Origin: Papaver somniferum
Taxonomy: Eukaryota; Streptophyta; Magnoliopsida; Ranunculales; Papaveraceae
DNA length: 64,000 nt
Direction: 5' to 3'
Assembly (NCBI RefSeq): GCF_003573695.1
Contig: NC_039359.1
Span: 90,872,566 to 90,936,565, forward strand
The translations under genes were made by a program, and so were the position numbers. Below the pieces are notes generated by a model that was not told the origin of the DNA, searched no databases, and saw only the letters and a program-made list of their open reading frames with translations. Below are positions 22,730 to 33,589 of the stretch, in pieces. Each line of letters opens with the position of its first letter. Positions within the stretch are counted from its first letter, which is position 1.

Positions 22730-25700
22730 ATGGCCCGTCGAAAGCAAACCAAGCGAAATCCAGGAACAGGTCCATCATTAGGACGTTTAGCTAATCAACC
22801 ACCTGAAATTGAGGAACAAGTTGAACCGAAGCAGCAACTAATTCGTCGCAACAGCCGCAAGAACAATGCTGAATCTTCCATGGGACCGATTCGAGGGTAT
22901 TTCTCGACAAACCCATTCTTTTTAATTTGTTTTTCATCGATTCAATTGAATAGAAATCATCAAAATAGGCTTGCAATGGTAGTTACAGTGTTGGGTTCGG
23001 TTAGATCGTGTTTTCTATTTGCCCTAGGTTCCTAACCAAACTCACTGAACTGAAGAACACGAAGAACAGTTTGGTTATATGTGATTCAGATTATGTAACC
23101 GAACTCTAAAGTTCGGTTGTTTCGAAAAGAAATTGTAAAATTTCCATGTAACCGAACTCTAGGGTTAATAGCATAGAAAGAAATTTTTTATGAGTTCGGT
23201 TTGTTCGCAAAATTTCCATGTAACCGAACTCTAGTGTTCCAAAAAACATGACAACATGCTAAAACATCCAGGAGAAGGTTCGGTTACCTGCACAATTTTA
23301 TAAGTAACCGAACTCAAGCCTTGAACATCTGATTTTTTTGTAAAGGTTGAATTCGGTTACGTACACAATTTTATAAGTAACCAAACCTATGAGTTCGGTT
23401 TGTTCGCAAAACATGATCTGGTAACCGAACCTTACCCTGAATCACCAATAATTTGTTTAAGTTCGCCTTTTTTTTTAAGTTATTCCTAATATATTTTGTT
23501 TTCTTTATTAGTGTCAAACGTAATAAATCCAACCAACCATTACCTGAAGATTTGATAACTCCTACGCATACAGGGGGGTACACTTAGGTGCCTCTAAGCG
23601 TGGAACCAAATACGTTGTCAACCGAGACGATGTCAATAGAGATAATGTTGACGATGTCATTCAACAAGTGTATGAGGAGATTATGGAAGAAACGGGTGAT
23701 CCAGTACATGAAGAGGAGATTGTGGAAGAAACGGGTGCACAAGAACATGAAGAGGTGATTGTGGAATACGTAGAACATAATCAAAGAGAAGGTAAGGAAG
23801 TAGTTGAAGAAGAAGAAGGTAATGAGGATGAGGATGATGATGACGGTGAATAAGATGAGGATGAGGAAGGAGAAGGAAATGAGGATGAGGAAGATGATGA
23901 TGAAGAATAAGAAGAGGAAGCGGAAGAGGTAGTTCAAAAGACGCCTAAACCGCCTTGTGCTAGATATGCATACATTGCTGAAGATGCACTTTGCTTGCCG
24001 CCGAAGAACCCAACCTATGGTACTTCCAGAGATGGAGGGCTGAAATTGATTTGCTACAAAAACTCATGGGCTGCCAAGATTTTTGCGATCAAGGTATTGA
24101 ATCTTATCCATGAGGATTTGTTAATTTGGTTCTATTTTTCTATATATATATTTATATAAGATACAATCTTGTTATTGTAGGACCATAATAAGGTTGTCCG
24201 TGTTTTAAAACGTCAAAAGAACAAGAAATGAAGTATAGAGCATGAGTGTGATGAGTTCAAGAATGCGGTGTATGATTGTGTACTTTGGAAAGCGATAGAA
24301 CAAGCACACCATAAATTTGATGCTGTCACTGTTACTGCGTTTGCCGAGAGAGCTTATCCAGAGACGGATACTTTACTTCTACCTTTTGGCTAGATGGCAA
24401 TAACTCTAAATGATTGTTATAGAATCACATGCCTACCAATTACTGGAACAAGTGTTCGAACTGGCTACGATCCTAATATGATTTTTGGAGCTCTTGAAAA
24501 GTTGGTTGAAAAGTGTCTAGGATGGGACTCTACAAAGGCACAATGTGAGTTTAGAAAAGCTGCAAAGAAGCCTAATAAAGGCGATGAGCTTAATCCGTTC
24601 AATGCTGACCGCACTGCCAAGAAGATGTTGAAAAAGATCAAGTTGAACACCTTGTTTGATGAGTTCTTAGGGACTAGAGGTAAAGTTCTTGGAGGAAAGT
24701 TGGTGATGACGGAAGAGAAGCTTACACACCATGTGACTGCTTATTTATTGTACCAAATGGGAACCATTTTCTTCCCTGACACTTCAGGTGCTGCGGTAAA
24801 CACCCATTACCTCCAGCTATTGGACCCACTTGGTGAGGTGAACAAATACTGTTGGGGCATTGCGGTTCTTTCATTTGTTCAAGCGGAGCTCAGAAAACAT
24901 TCGAGTCTAAAGAGTCTCTACTTTGAAGGGTTATACACCCTTGTTCAGGTATGCCATTAAGTTTTCCTCTGTTTTCCATAATTGAATTAATGTGTATTGC
25001 TACTAATCATAATTGTATCTTTTATTGGTTTTTCTCATAGGTTTGGGTGTACGACCACTTCCGTGAACTGAAATTGTCTCATTCTCACGAAACCTGGCCT
25101 TATGGGAAGCCTACAGCTGGTAAATATGAATTTTTGAACTCACAAGACAAGAAGAAGGAAGAGAAGGTGTTGAGGTTGACGGAGAAATTAGATGATTTGA
25201 CGCTTGAAGATGTGGTTTTCCATCCATACGCTTATGATGAAGATCAAGATGATATTGATGTTGAGCTTATTGATTTCTCTCCAGTCGCGGCTTACAACGG
25301 ACCGTTGTTTCATCCTGGAGGTTGTACAATGTATAATCCTAGGAGAGTATTGAGACAATGTTCTTGCATCCAAACTATCCCAGATGAGGACAAATTCAAC
25401 TTCAAGGTGATGAAGCGGGGAACCAAAAACACCGAACAGAATTTTGTTCTCTAATATGAACCAACTCCATCTGTGGACCATTGGAACAACATGTATGAGT
25501 ATGTGGTTCCTATTGAAGATTTACCTGATATCACTGATGATCCAAATGCTTGTCAAGAGGGTTACATTGAATGGTATCAAATCTGGTCGCACCTTTGGTA
25601 ATAAACCATGTCCAACAAGCTAGTGCTGAGAAAGAGAAAACGAAGATGGTTGAGAAAGAGGCTCAGAGGATTATGAAGAATACTCTTAAATGTGGTGATG

Positions 25701-26098
25701 AGGCTTTGATGTTATGGAATGCGGCGGTAAGATATTTCTCTCGTCTTTTATTTCTAGTTTTGATTGAAAATAGAAATAATAGTCGTTTATTTATGCTTTT
25801 GTTCTCTAAATAAAAAACGGCTAGTGCAAAAATGTTGAAGAAACTTATGGAAAATATCAAGAGTGGAGACTCGATGAAAACTAATGAACTGAAAGACCTC
25901 TACGGTGAATTGATTCATGTTTTTTCACCCCCCACTGTTGATCCAATACCGGCAAAGAGGACTTGCAAAGAAGGTGAAGGTACAAGTCATATGGTTGAAC
26001 AAAAAAGCAGTGGAGAGGATACTCATATTGACAAGGGAATTGCTAGAGCTCCAAGACGCAAGAAGGGAAAAGTTTCTCGTAGTGGTCGTGGTAAATGA
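22730..26098 (+). pseudogene. Plant mobile domain (PMD, MAIN-like) protein, degenerate
   Basis: Pieces in order: a basic N-terminal exon (22730-22896, MARRKQTKRNPG); a long intron holding TTCGGTT repeats; a second exon from 23512 with a very acidic stretch; the PMD core (about 24180-25500); and a basic C-terminal exon ending PRRKKGKVSRSGRGK (stop near 26096). The core shows AYPETDTLLLPFG, MAITLNDCYRITCLPITG, then GRGK-type helices and KYCWGIAVLSFVQAELRK, the pattern of PMD proteins found in MULEs, gypsy elements and the MAIN host genes. It is broken by TAA 23851-23853, TAA 23908-23910, TGA 24229-24231, TAG 24391-24393, TAA 25452-25454 and a one-base shift in the G run near 23573. Some frames between the stops remain long, so decay is moderate. 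Confidence 0.72.
23040..23440. repeat. TTCGGTT palindromic repeats in the PMD intron
   Basis: About ten copies of GAGTTCGGTT(AC) alternating with the complement GTAACCGAACT, spaced about 30-70 bp. Phrases such as CAAGCCTTGAAC and AAAACATCCAGGAGAAGG recur in the 3' array at 26250-27440, so both arrays have one origin. Confidence 0.8.
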
Positions 26099-26249
26099 GT
26101 GATTGGAGTTATTTGGTTTCTTATTATGGTGAAAAATACTTATGTTGACTTTTTAACGGCGGATTTAGTTTTTTGAAGTTTGCAATATTTATTTGGTTTC
26201 ATTTTATGTTGAAAAATACTTTGAAGTTTGCAATATTTAGTTTTTTCGA

Positions 26250-27440
26250 ATTCCTGACTAGTAGTTCGGTTGGATAGCAATTTTAGAGTGTAACCGAACT
26301 GTGAGTTCGGTTACACTTCAAATGGCCATTATAACCGAACTGAACTGTTGAACTAAGATGAAAACATGCTAAAACATCCAGGAGAAGGTTCGGTGAACTG
26401 TCAAAAAATGGCAGGTAACCGAACTCCTCAGTTCGGTTATCTGCAGAAAAATGTCTTGTAACCGAACTCTAGTGTTCCAAAAAACATGACATTGTTCGGT
26501 TTACGTGCAAAAATTTACCAAGAATCGAACTCAAGCCTTGAACTTATGATTTTTTTTAAAGGTTGAGTTCGGTTACCTGCATAAATTTACCAGGTAACCA
26601 AACTCAAGCCTTGAATTTCTGATTTATTTTAAAGGTTGAGTTCGGTTACCTACACAATTTTACAGGTAACCAAACTCAAGCCTTGAACTTCTGATTTATT
26701 TTAAAGGTTGCGTTCGGTTACCTACACAATTTTACAAGTAACCGAACTCAAGCCTTGAACTTCTGATTTATTTTAAAGGTTGTGTTCGGTTACCTACACA
26801 ATTTTACAAGTAACCGAACTCAAGCCTTGAACTTCTAATTTTTTAAAGGTTCAGTTCGGTTCGATCACAAAGAAATTGTAAAATTTCTATGTAACCGAAC
26901 TGTAGGGTTAAAAAAATTATAAAGAATTTCTTTATGTAACCGAACCTTGTTGTTATTCCCATTCTTTTGAGTACTGTAAGCACCGAACTATGACCAACGA
27001 GTTCGGTTCGGTCGCAAAGAAATTGTAAAATTTTTATGTAACCGAACTATAGGGTCAAAAAAATCAGACAAATTTTTTTTTATGTAACCGAACCTTGCTG
27101 TTATTTCCATTATTTTGAGTACTGTAAGCACCGAACTATGACCTACGAGTTCGGTTCGATCGCAAAGAAATTGTAGAATTTCTATGTAACCGAACTATAG
27201 GGTTAAAAAAATTAGAAAGAATTTTTTTATGTAACCGAACCTTGCTGTTATTCCCATTATTTTGAGTATTGTAAGCACCGAACCTTGCTGTTATTCCCAT
27301 TAGTTCGGTTACTTGTTCATCTCACCAGGAAACCGAACATCACCTTCAGATGAGTTCGGTTACTTGTTCATCCTCACAACTAACCGAACTACACCTTCAG
27401 ATGAGTTCGGTTAGTTGTTCTTCATATAAACCAACCGAAT
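26250..27440. repeat. TTCGGTT palindromic minisatellite 3' of the PMD gene
   Basis: Two unit types. At 26490-26860 there are about five units of about 65-70 bp, each with TTCGGTTACCT.CA, AATTTTAC, AGTAACCGAACT, then CAAGCCTTGAACTTCTGA. At 26845-27290 there are about three units of about 150 bp, each with GTTCGGTTCG.TCGCAAAG, AAATTGTA, TATGTAACCGAAC and GAGTACTGTAAGCACCG. Each unit can fold back on itself because TTCGGTTAC faces GTAACCGAA. Confidence 0.85.
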
Positions 27441-27744
27441 TGTTCAAAATCCAGTTCCAAATCTTACCTTTTTGGGGAATTTTTACCAATTAAACATACA
27501 TTATCTATGCGAGGATGGAGATGAAGAATCAGATTCATCACTTGAATACTCAAATGGGGTGAATTGGATTTTTTTTTTTTATTTTGCATGTTTTTCTCCT
27601 TCATCTTCTCTAACTCTAATCTACAAATATTTTTAACTAAATCTTTTCACTAATCATAACCTAAAATTAATTTTGAGGGTAGTTTAGGTATTAATATAGA
27701 TATCTTATATGGGGTGACCTAGAATTATTTTCAATGTCTTTACC

Positions 27745-28260
27745 CAAAATAGAACCATGGTCCCCCAAAAAAACCATGGTCCCCAAAAAACAGTTCATAT
27801 TTATACTAACACCTAAATTACCTTCCTGATTAATTTTGGGTAATGATTAGTTAGTGTTAATAATAGTTAATGTGGTGATTAGTGAGATGATTAAGTATAA
27901 CATAATTAATGGGATTGAAAAATCAAATAGTTTTTTTTTTAAAAGAAGTAGAATTATTGAGAGAGTAAAGTTAGAGAAGATGAAGAACGAAAACATGAAA
28001 AACGATGAATTTTACCAACCACAACTGGAGGAAGGGTATTTGGGTACCCAGGTATGCTTCAACCTTACGTAATGTTGGTTGAATTGCTTCAAATTTTCAA
28101 AAAAATGTAAATTTTTAGAGTAGATTTGGGCTTGTTCGGTTACCTTATGTGAAGAACAGGTTACCGAACTCATCCGAAAGTGCAGTTCGATTACTTTTTC
28201 CAAACACGCAGGTTACCGAACTCGCTCTTTAATGGAGGTTTTTAGTCGTTCGGTAACAAA
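27745..28260 (-). mobile_element. Inverted right end of a second PMD-MULE copy, truncated
   Basis: The plus strand here repeats, in diverged form, what the minus strand shows just left of 27770: CCATGGTCCCC, then ACCTAAATTACC, then TTTTGGGTAATGATTAGT, then TTAGAGAAGATGAAG..AAAACATG, then TTCGGTTACC repeats (28130-28255). So the right ends of two related elements meet tail to tail near 27770. The second is lost where the LINE fragment begins at about 28355. Confidence 0.55.
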
Positions 28261-28354
28261 CATGTTAAACATTTTATTTAGAAGGATTAATGTGATATAT
28301 ATTTAATTTCTGCTAAAAAGTTAAACTTGTAACTGATTCTGACTCTAATGTTGA

Positions 28355-29412
28355 TTTGAGGAATTGTTCATTTGGAAATGTTTAAAAGGAATTGTACTCA
28401 CAAGACTTAGATTATGTCAAGCAATGCAGTACATTGAAACACGTTGTGAAATCTGTGAACAAGAGGAGGAATCTCTATATCATTTGTTGATTAGTTGCAA
28501 GCATGCAAAAGTTGTATGGAGGTCTCTCAATATCAATATTGATGAAGTAATCAATAACTGCTATTCCGTCAGAGACTGGATAATTTCTTGGTTTCAAGGA
28601 GTGTAAAATGCCGATGAAGATGAAAGACTGAAATGGGGAGAACTCTTGATGGTGGGATGCTGGATCATCTGGAAAGAGCGTTGTGATTGTGTTTTCCAGG
28701 ATAAAACCCAACACCCTCTTAATACTTCCTCCATAATTCAGTATCAGTTACTGAGTTTTAATCACACATCGCATGATAGAGATTTTGATACCACTTCTAC
28801 AATTTCCAAGACTTTTACATATGAAAAGCATGCATCTGACAATTTGCATCATATTCATTTTGTAGATATGCTTTCCCTGCATAATTTATTAATTAGTCAT
28901 GCGGCAGATTTTACTGTGTTTAAAATTCATGTAGATGCATCATTTGATATTAATACTAATGAGTGTGGCTCTGGTATGGTTTTATACAATACTGCATGTG
29001 AATGCACATGCTTCAAAGGAACCTATGCAACTGGAATAATCAACGCAGGGACTGGAGAAGGCCTGGTAATGCGGGAGGGATTACAATGGGACAAAGCTAT
29101 GGAATTGGATGGGATTCATCTACTTGCTAATGCCGAAGTAGTTGTCAACTCCATCAAGAATAATCTATCTCTTTTCGGATGGGAGAATAGGAAAATTTTA
29201 AGAGACATCAAAGTACTTTTAGAGTCTTTTACTTTTGTTAAAGTCAGTTATGAGATATTAATCAGTTAGCTGATTCTGTATCTAAGAAGATTAGGAAAGA
29301 TAGATTGTTGATTGAAGAGTTCAGTAACGACACCAGGCATACTGAAACTTTGCTTAGTAATTTTGTTGATTTTGGTTAATTTTTATTAATATAATTCACT
29401 AGTTATCTAAAA
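28355..29412 (+). mobile_element. LINE 3' end: zinc-binding and RNase H-like domains
   Basis: This piece encodes a reverse-transcriptase zinc-binding domain (FIWKCLKGIV, then CEICEQEEESLYHLLISC, a CxxC...HxxxC pattern) and an RNase H-like domain (KIHVDASFDINTNECGSGMV, then LQWDKAMELDGIHLLANAE). The two together at the C-terminus are typical of plant non-LTR (L1-clade) elements. A stop TAA lies at 28604-28606 and a one-base shift near 29245; reading past the shift gives RDINQLADSVSKKIRKDRL and ends in A-rich sequence near 29410. The 5' side is truncated. It stands 240 bp upstream of the F-box gene and is the fourth copy of the module repeated in the 42-61 kb array. Confidence 0.85.
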
Positions 29413-29584
29413 AAAATATATACCCATCGGATCATGAGTGATACCTTCTTTTATGCCTGGCTAGGGTTAAGTTAACTTTAAGTTTTCTATTAGAAAACCG
29501 TCACCAATTAGGATTAGAAATTTGTATATAGCCGGTTTCAGTAATCGCTTAGGACTAGGAGGAGTTTATTTATGTTGTCTTGCC

Positions 29585-29592
29585 TATAAATA
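29585..29592 (+). promoter_or_regulatory. Candidate TATA box of the F-box gene
   Basis: TATAAATA, 61 bp before the start codon at 29653, with no closer ATG in frame. Position and sequence are plausible; not proven. Confidence 0.45.
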
Positions 29593-29652
29593 CATATCCT
29601 CTGTCAGATACTCGTTTTTATTCATTCTTTCAACCTTTCAATCATTATACTT

Positions 29653-30768
29653 ATGGGTAGTGCTCTGCCTGAAGATGTATTATTTGAGATTTTCATGCGT
29701 CTCCCAGTAAAATCACTGTTGCAATTCAAGTCTGCATGTAAAACATGGTATGCACTCATCGAAAGCTCCGACTTCATCTATCGCCACGCCAATATGACAG
29801 ATTATAAATCCAAGTTAGGCACCTTGATCTGTCAATTCGACACATCCGATCAGTTTTTCGTGCTTTCTGGTGATGAGAGCTTGGAGGTGTTCGAAGATCT
29901 AGGTAATGGGCCATGTTTTAATAAGGCCTATTCTGATGATCCTCCACGTAGAGAGATGGTAGCTTCCTGTCATGGGATAATCTGCATACGGTATAAGAAA
30001 ACCAAGGATATTGGTCTCTGGAACCCTGCTACCAGACAATGCAGGATTCTCCCAAAACCGTTAAGTTACGGAAATTTAAGTCCACACAGTAATTCCGTTG
30101 GCTTCGGATTGGATATCGTAAACAAGGATTACAAAGTGCTGCTAGTCACGTCATTCATACAAGACGGGTGGAGTCAGTCATACCCTTTAGATTGTGTTCG
30201 TAAAGTTCAAATTTACAGCCTACGTAGTGATTCTTGGAGATGGATAGATGGTGGAAATCATTTCCCCATCCATTGTCTAAATCACGATAAAGGAGTTTAT
30301 CTGAATGGCAACTATTTCATGATAGGCCTGGAGTACTTTAACCGAACATCTTCGTCTTCTTTTGATAGCGATAAAGTGATTCTTTCGTTCGACTTTAACA
30401 AAGAGATATTTAGAAAATTTCTGGCTCCAGCTGGTGCTGATTACGTACGTTTGTGTCCCCAGTTATATTCAGTACGTGATAAACTGGCCTGCACTAAGTC
30501 TCAGTGTACTCGTGATGGACTGTTTTTTGAGGTATGGGTTCTGAATGATTATAATACGAAGGAGGAGTGTTGGACTCAACTATATAGATTCGGACCCTTA
30601 TCATTAGTCTATCCCTTCGGTCCGTTTGCGTTAACAAGGAATGGCGAGTTTGGATTTATGATTACTTCGTCTGAGGTTATAAAAGTATACAACTTTACCA
30701 CGGGTGAAATTGAGGATCCTACTAGCTGCCACTACAAGAAAACTTGGTTTAAGCGACCAAAATCTTAG
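29653..30768 (+). CDS. F-box protein with FBA-type associated domain; C-terminus supplied by a CACTA transposon
   Basis: A single open frame of 371 codons. Residues about 3-43 form an F-box (LPEDVLFEIFMRLPVKSLL, then FKSACKTWYALIESSDF), which in the family binds SKP1 within SCF ubiquitin ligases. The rest matches the F-box-associated (FBA) region: SCHGIICIRY, LWNPATRQCRILP, VGFGLDIVNKDYKVLLV, VQIYSLRSDSWRWI, GVYLNGNYFMIGL, ILSFDFNKEIF, then an FEVWVLNDYNTKEECWTQLY block. The native frame ends at 30729. The last 12 residues (HYKKTWFKRPKS) are encoded by the CACTA terminal repeat beginning at 30730, which happens to stay open to TAG 30766-30768. The lost native end lies beyond the transposon at 37942-38040. 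The gene may still be transcribed, giving a slightly altered tail; whether it functions is unknown. Its substrate is unknown. Confidence 0.85.
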   Translation: MGSALPEDVLFEIFMRLPVKSLLQFKSACKTWYALIESSDFIYRHANMTDYKSKLGTLICQFDTSDQFFVLSGDESLEVFEDLGNGPCFNKAYSDDPPRREMVASCHGIICIRYKKTKDIGLWNPATRQCRILPKPLSYGNLSPHSNSVGFGLDIVNKDYKVLLVTSFIQDGWSQSYPLDCVRKVQIYSLRSDSWRWIDGGNHFPIHCLNHDKGVYLNGNYFMIGLEYFNRTSSSSFDSDKVILSFDFNKEIFRKFLAPAGADYVRLCPQLYSVRDKLACTKSQCTRDGLFFEVWVLNDYNTKEECWTQLYRFGPLSLVYPFGPFALTRNGEFGFMITSSEVIKVYNFTTGEIEDPTSCHYKKTWFKRPKS

Positions 30769-31689
30769 AAAGATCTTAAAATTTTGGTCGCTTTAATAGT
30801 TAAGCAACCATGTTTGCAATTACCAAAAACTTTGGCTGCTATTAACATGCTCCCATTAAATTGTAGCTACTAATTAAATTTGTGGGTTACTCCAGCATTT
30901 TTCCCAGTACTACATAGCGAGTGGAATAGTAGGTTAGTAGCTATTTACTTCAAGCTACCATGTATCAGCAATTCAAAATATGTTTGGCTGCTAAAAACCT
31001 GTCTCAGCAACCAAGGTATAACGACCACCAATTCAGAAAAGGAAAGTAGATGATTCTAATAATGAGAAAGGGAAGCGATCACCAATCTAGTGTTTGATGT
31101 TTGATATTGAGATGTTTAATTTTGATTTGTAGAAATTTTACGAGGTGGGTTTCCAATAAAAGTTATATAGTAATTTTACGAGGTGGGTTTCCCATTCTTT
31201 CGCATTTTGCTAATCATTTTCATTCAATTGATTTATACACATTTGTAGTATTCAATCCAAAATTTATATGTTCTACATATTTTCTACGATAATAATTCAC
31301 TTGTTCATTCCCGTCCATTTCTAATACATTACTCGAAATTCTATCTGTTGAGAAGGTAATTACCGAATTTGTTTCCAATCATTACCTAGCTCTTGGCTTT
31401 CTATTGGCCAGATAAATTTGAAAAATCGTATTCCTTGTTCGTTTTGTAATTAGCACAATTTTGTATGATCTTAAATACTATTTATATCCTAATTTTGTGA
31501 TTAAAAAAAAATTGGGACAGAGAAAAGAAAGAATCGGAAAAATATGATTCCTATGATTTAACATGAAATTTATTTAGGTGTTTTATCAAAACCTTGAAAA
31601 TTTTAAAATTATATCATTAATTCCTTTTTTCAATAAATCGGTGGAACTTGGTCAATTTTTCCGATTTACTGTCAGTAGTTCCCATCCTC

Positions 31690-32230
31690 GGTGAACTACT
31701 GATGGACATTCAGTTAAAATAATGGATAACTGGATAAACCAATTTATGTAAGAGAAATTGAGTAAGGTCGAGCGAATTGGATAACATTGATAGATAAAGG
31801 GTGAAATACACAAAGGTCGATAGACATTCAGTTAAAATAATGGATAACTAGATAAACCAATCTATCTAAGAGAAACTGAGTGAGGTCCAACGATATTGTA
31901 AGATTGATGGATAACAAGTTAAATTAAGTTAAAACGAAGGAATTTTAGTTTATTTGATCGATAACCATATAAACTCTTGGAATCTAATAAAAATTGAGTG
32001 AGATCCAGTAATATTGGACAAGATTGATAAATAATGTCTTTAATTAATTAAGGTCGATGAACATTCAATTAAAATGATAGATAACTAAAGAACCTAATAA
32101 CTTTTGGGAAAATCTGAGTAAGGCCGATTGACATTGGGTAAGATTGACAAATAACAAGTGAAATTAAGTGAAGCCACGAAAATTCGGTTTATTTGATAGA
32201 TAACTATGTGGCGAAATTGACTAAGGTCGA
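31690..32230. repeat. Degenerate tandem repeat, about 120-bp unit, inside the CACTA element
   Basis: Units share GACATTCAGTTAAAATAATGG, ATAACTGGATAAACC and GAGTAAGGTC; clearest between 31705 and 31825 starts, then decaying rightwards. Confidence 0.65.
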
Positions 32231-32599
32231 TCGATTGAGATGCACTTGTATAAACCAAACAGTAGGTTTCGGATAACAAGGCCGGTCTAATTTATAATCA
32301 GGAATCTATTTTTAAATCGATACCGAAGAAATAGAAATAGAGACAGACTGCATATCTAATATGTGCGAGCAGAAAGAGAAAGCACAAAAGCACAAAGAGA
32401 AAGCACCAAGAAAACACACTTTCCTTGATCCGTATGACAGTCTTAAATCAAATCTTTATCGTCCAAAGATTTTCATAATCCGTATGCAACCTTATCTTCT
32501 TCACCATAAATAAATGTCTTCAACACCACAGAACTCTTCATTTTCAAATCTGAAAATATGGGCGGTGGTATCAATGACAAAGCTGGTTCAAGTAGTATG

Positions 32600-33145
32600 A
32601 TAGTGTGTTATACCGAATTTGAAGTTCGAATGGACATTGAGCTTCATATTTGATGATTTCGATGATATATCATGCTAAGTTTAAAGTCAGAACCCTTCTG
32701 AAGCTTCGTGGTTCATAGTTTGTATGCCATTATACCACGTTTAAAATACAAATCGACATTGAGATTCATATTTATCTATTTTGATGATGTATCTTTCTAA
32801 GTTTGAAGTCAGTACCCTCCTAGAGATTCTTGGTTCATAGTGTCGTTGTCGTTATGCCGAATTTGAAGTTCGAGTCGGCATTGAGCTTCATATTTATCGA
32901 TTTTGATGATGTATCATGCTAAGTTTGAAGTCACAACTCTCTTGAAGCTTTGTGGTTCATAGTTTATATGTCGTTATACCGAATTTGAAGTTCGAATCGA
33001 CATTGAGCTTCATATTTATCGATAAATATGATGTATCATGCTAAGTTTGAAGCCAGAACCCTCCCGGAGCTTCATGGTTCATAGTTCCTATGCCGTTATA
33101 CCAAATTTGAAGTTCAAATCGATACCGATCTTCATATTTATCAGT
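32600..33145. repeat. Minisatellite, about 122-bp unit, inside the CACTA element
   Basis: Unit starts near 32608, 32731, 32852, 32975 and 33097, each with TTATACCGAATTTGAAGTTCG followed by GACATTGAGCTTCATATTTATC and GATGTATCATGCTAAGTTTG. About 4.4 copies with moderate divergence. Confidence 0.8.
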
Positions 33146-33589
33146 AATGAATATTAGAAATTACTTCATGAAATATATGACTAGTAGAAATTACTTCATG
33201 ACCTATGTGACTAGTCGAAATTCAAAGCGGAAACACACAGAGAAAGCACAAAAACACAAAGAAACACACCAATTATCGATTTCATTTTTCATTTTCCCGA
33301 TTCATTCTTATGTATTTTTTGGATTTTTTTATATCATAATGTCGATAACAATGTCCTAAATTTATTAATATTTTTTTTGGATTTTTTTCGTGTCGAATGT
33401 TGATAACAAAACCGGATACATGAGTTCGTATTAGCACAAACAGAAACACACTTACTTCTCAATCCGTACGAACATCCCAAATATAATATCAACCATCAAG
33501 ATCTTTTTCTTGATCCGTATGGGTGGATCAAACGAAGTATGGTCCTTCGATCATTTTAATTTTCATTCTTGGTTGTATCCCTCGACCAC

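Larger units (their letters stand above)
22338..27803 (+). mobile_element. MULE-like element carrying a plant-mobile-domain gene
   Basis: The left end has TTTTTTGGGGACCATGG followed by TTTTGGGGGACCATG (from about 22424). The right end carries the inverted form (CATGGTCCCCCA..., CCATGGTCCCCAAAAAA, 27755-27797), giving a long imperfect inverted repeat. A second, slightly different left-end copy starts at about 22338 and also matches the right arm (GGGTAA.GACATT..., then TCTAGGTCA). Inside are a decayed PMD gene on the plus strand and two arrays of TTCGGTT repeats. Long TIRs with a PMD gene fit a Mutator-like element. No clean 9-bp duplication was found, so boundaries are approximate. Confidence 0.6.

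Noticed and set aside
26250..27440. CRISPR-like regular repeat spacing
   Set aside because: Repeats are palindromic pairs of varying length inside a plant transposon; no constant repeat/spacer pattern, no cas genes, eukaryotic context.
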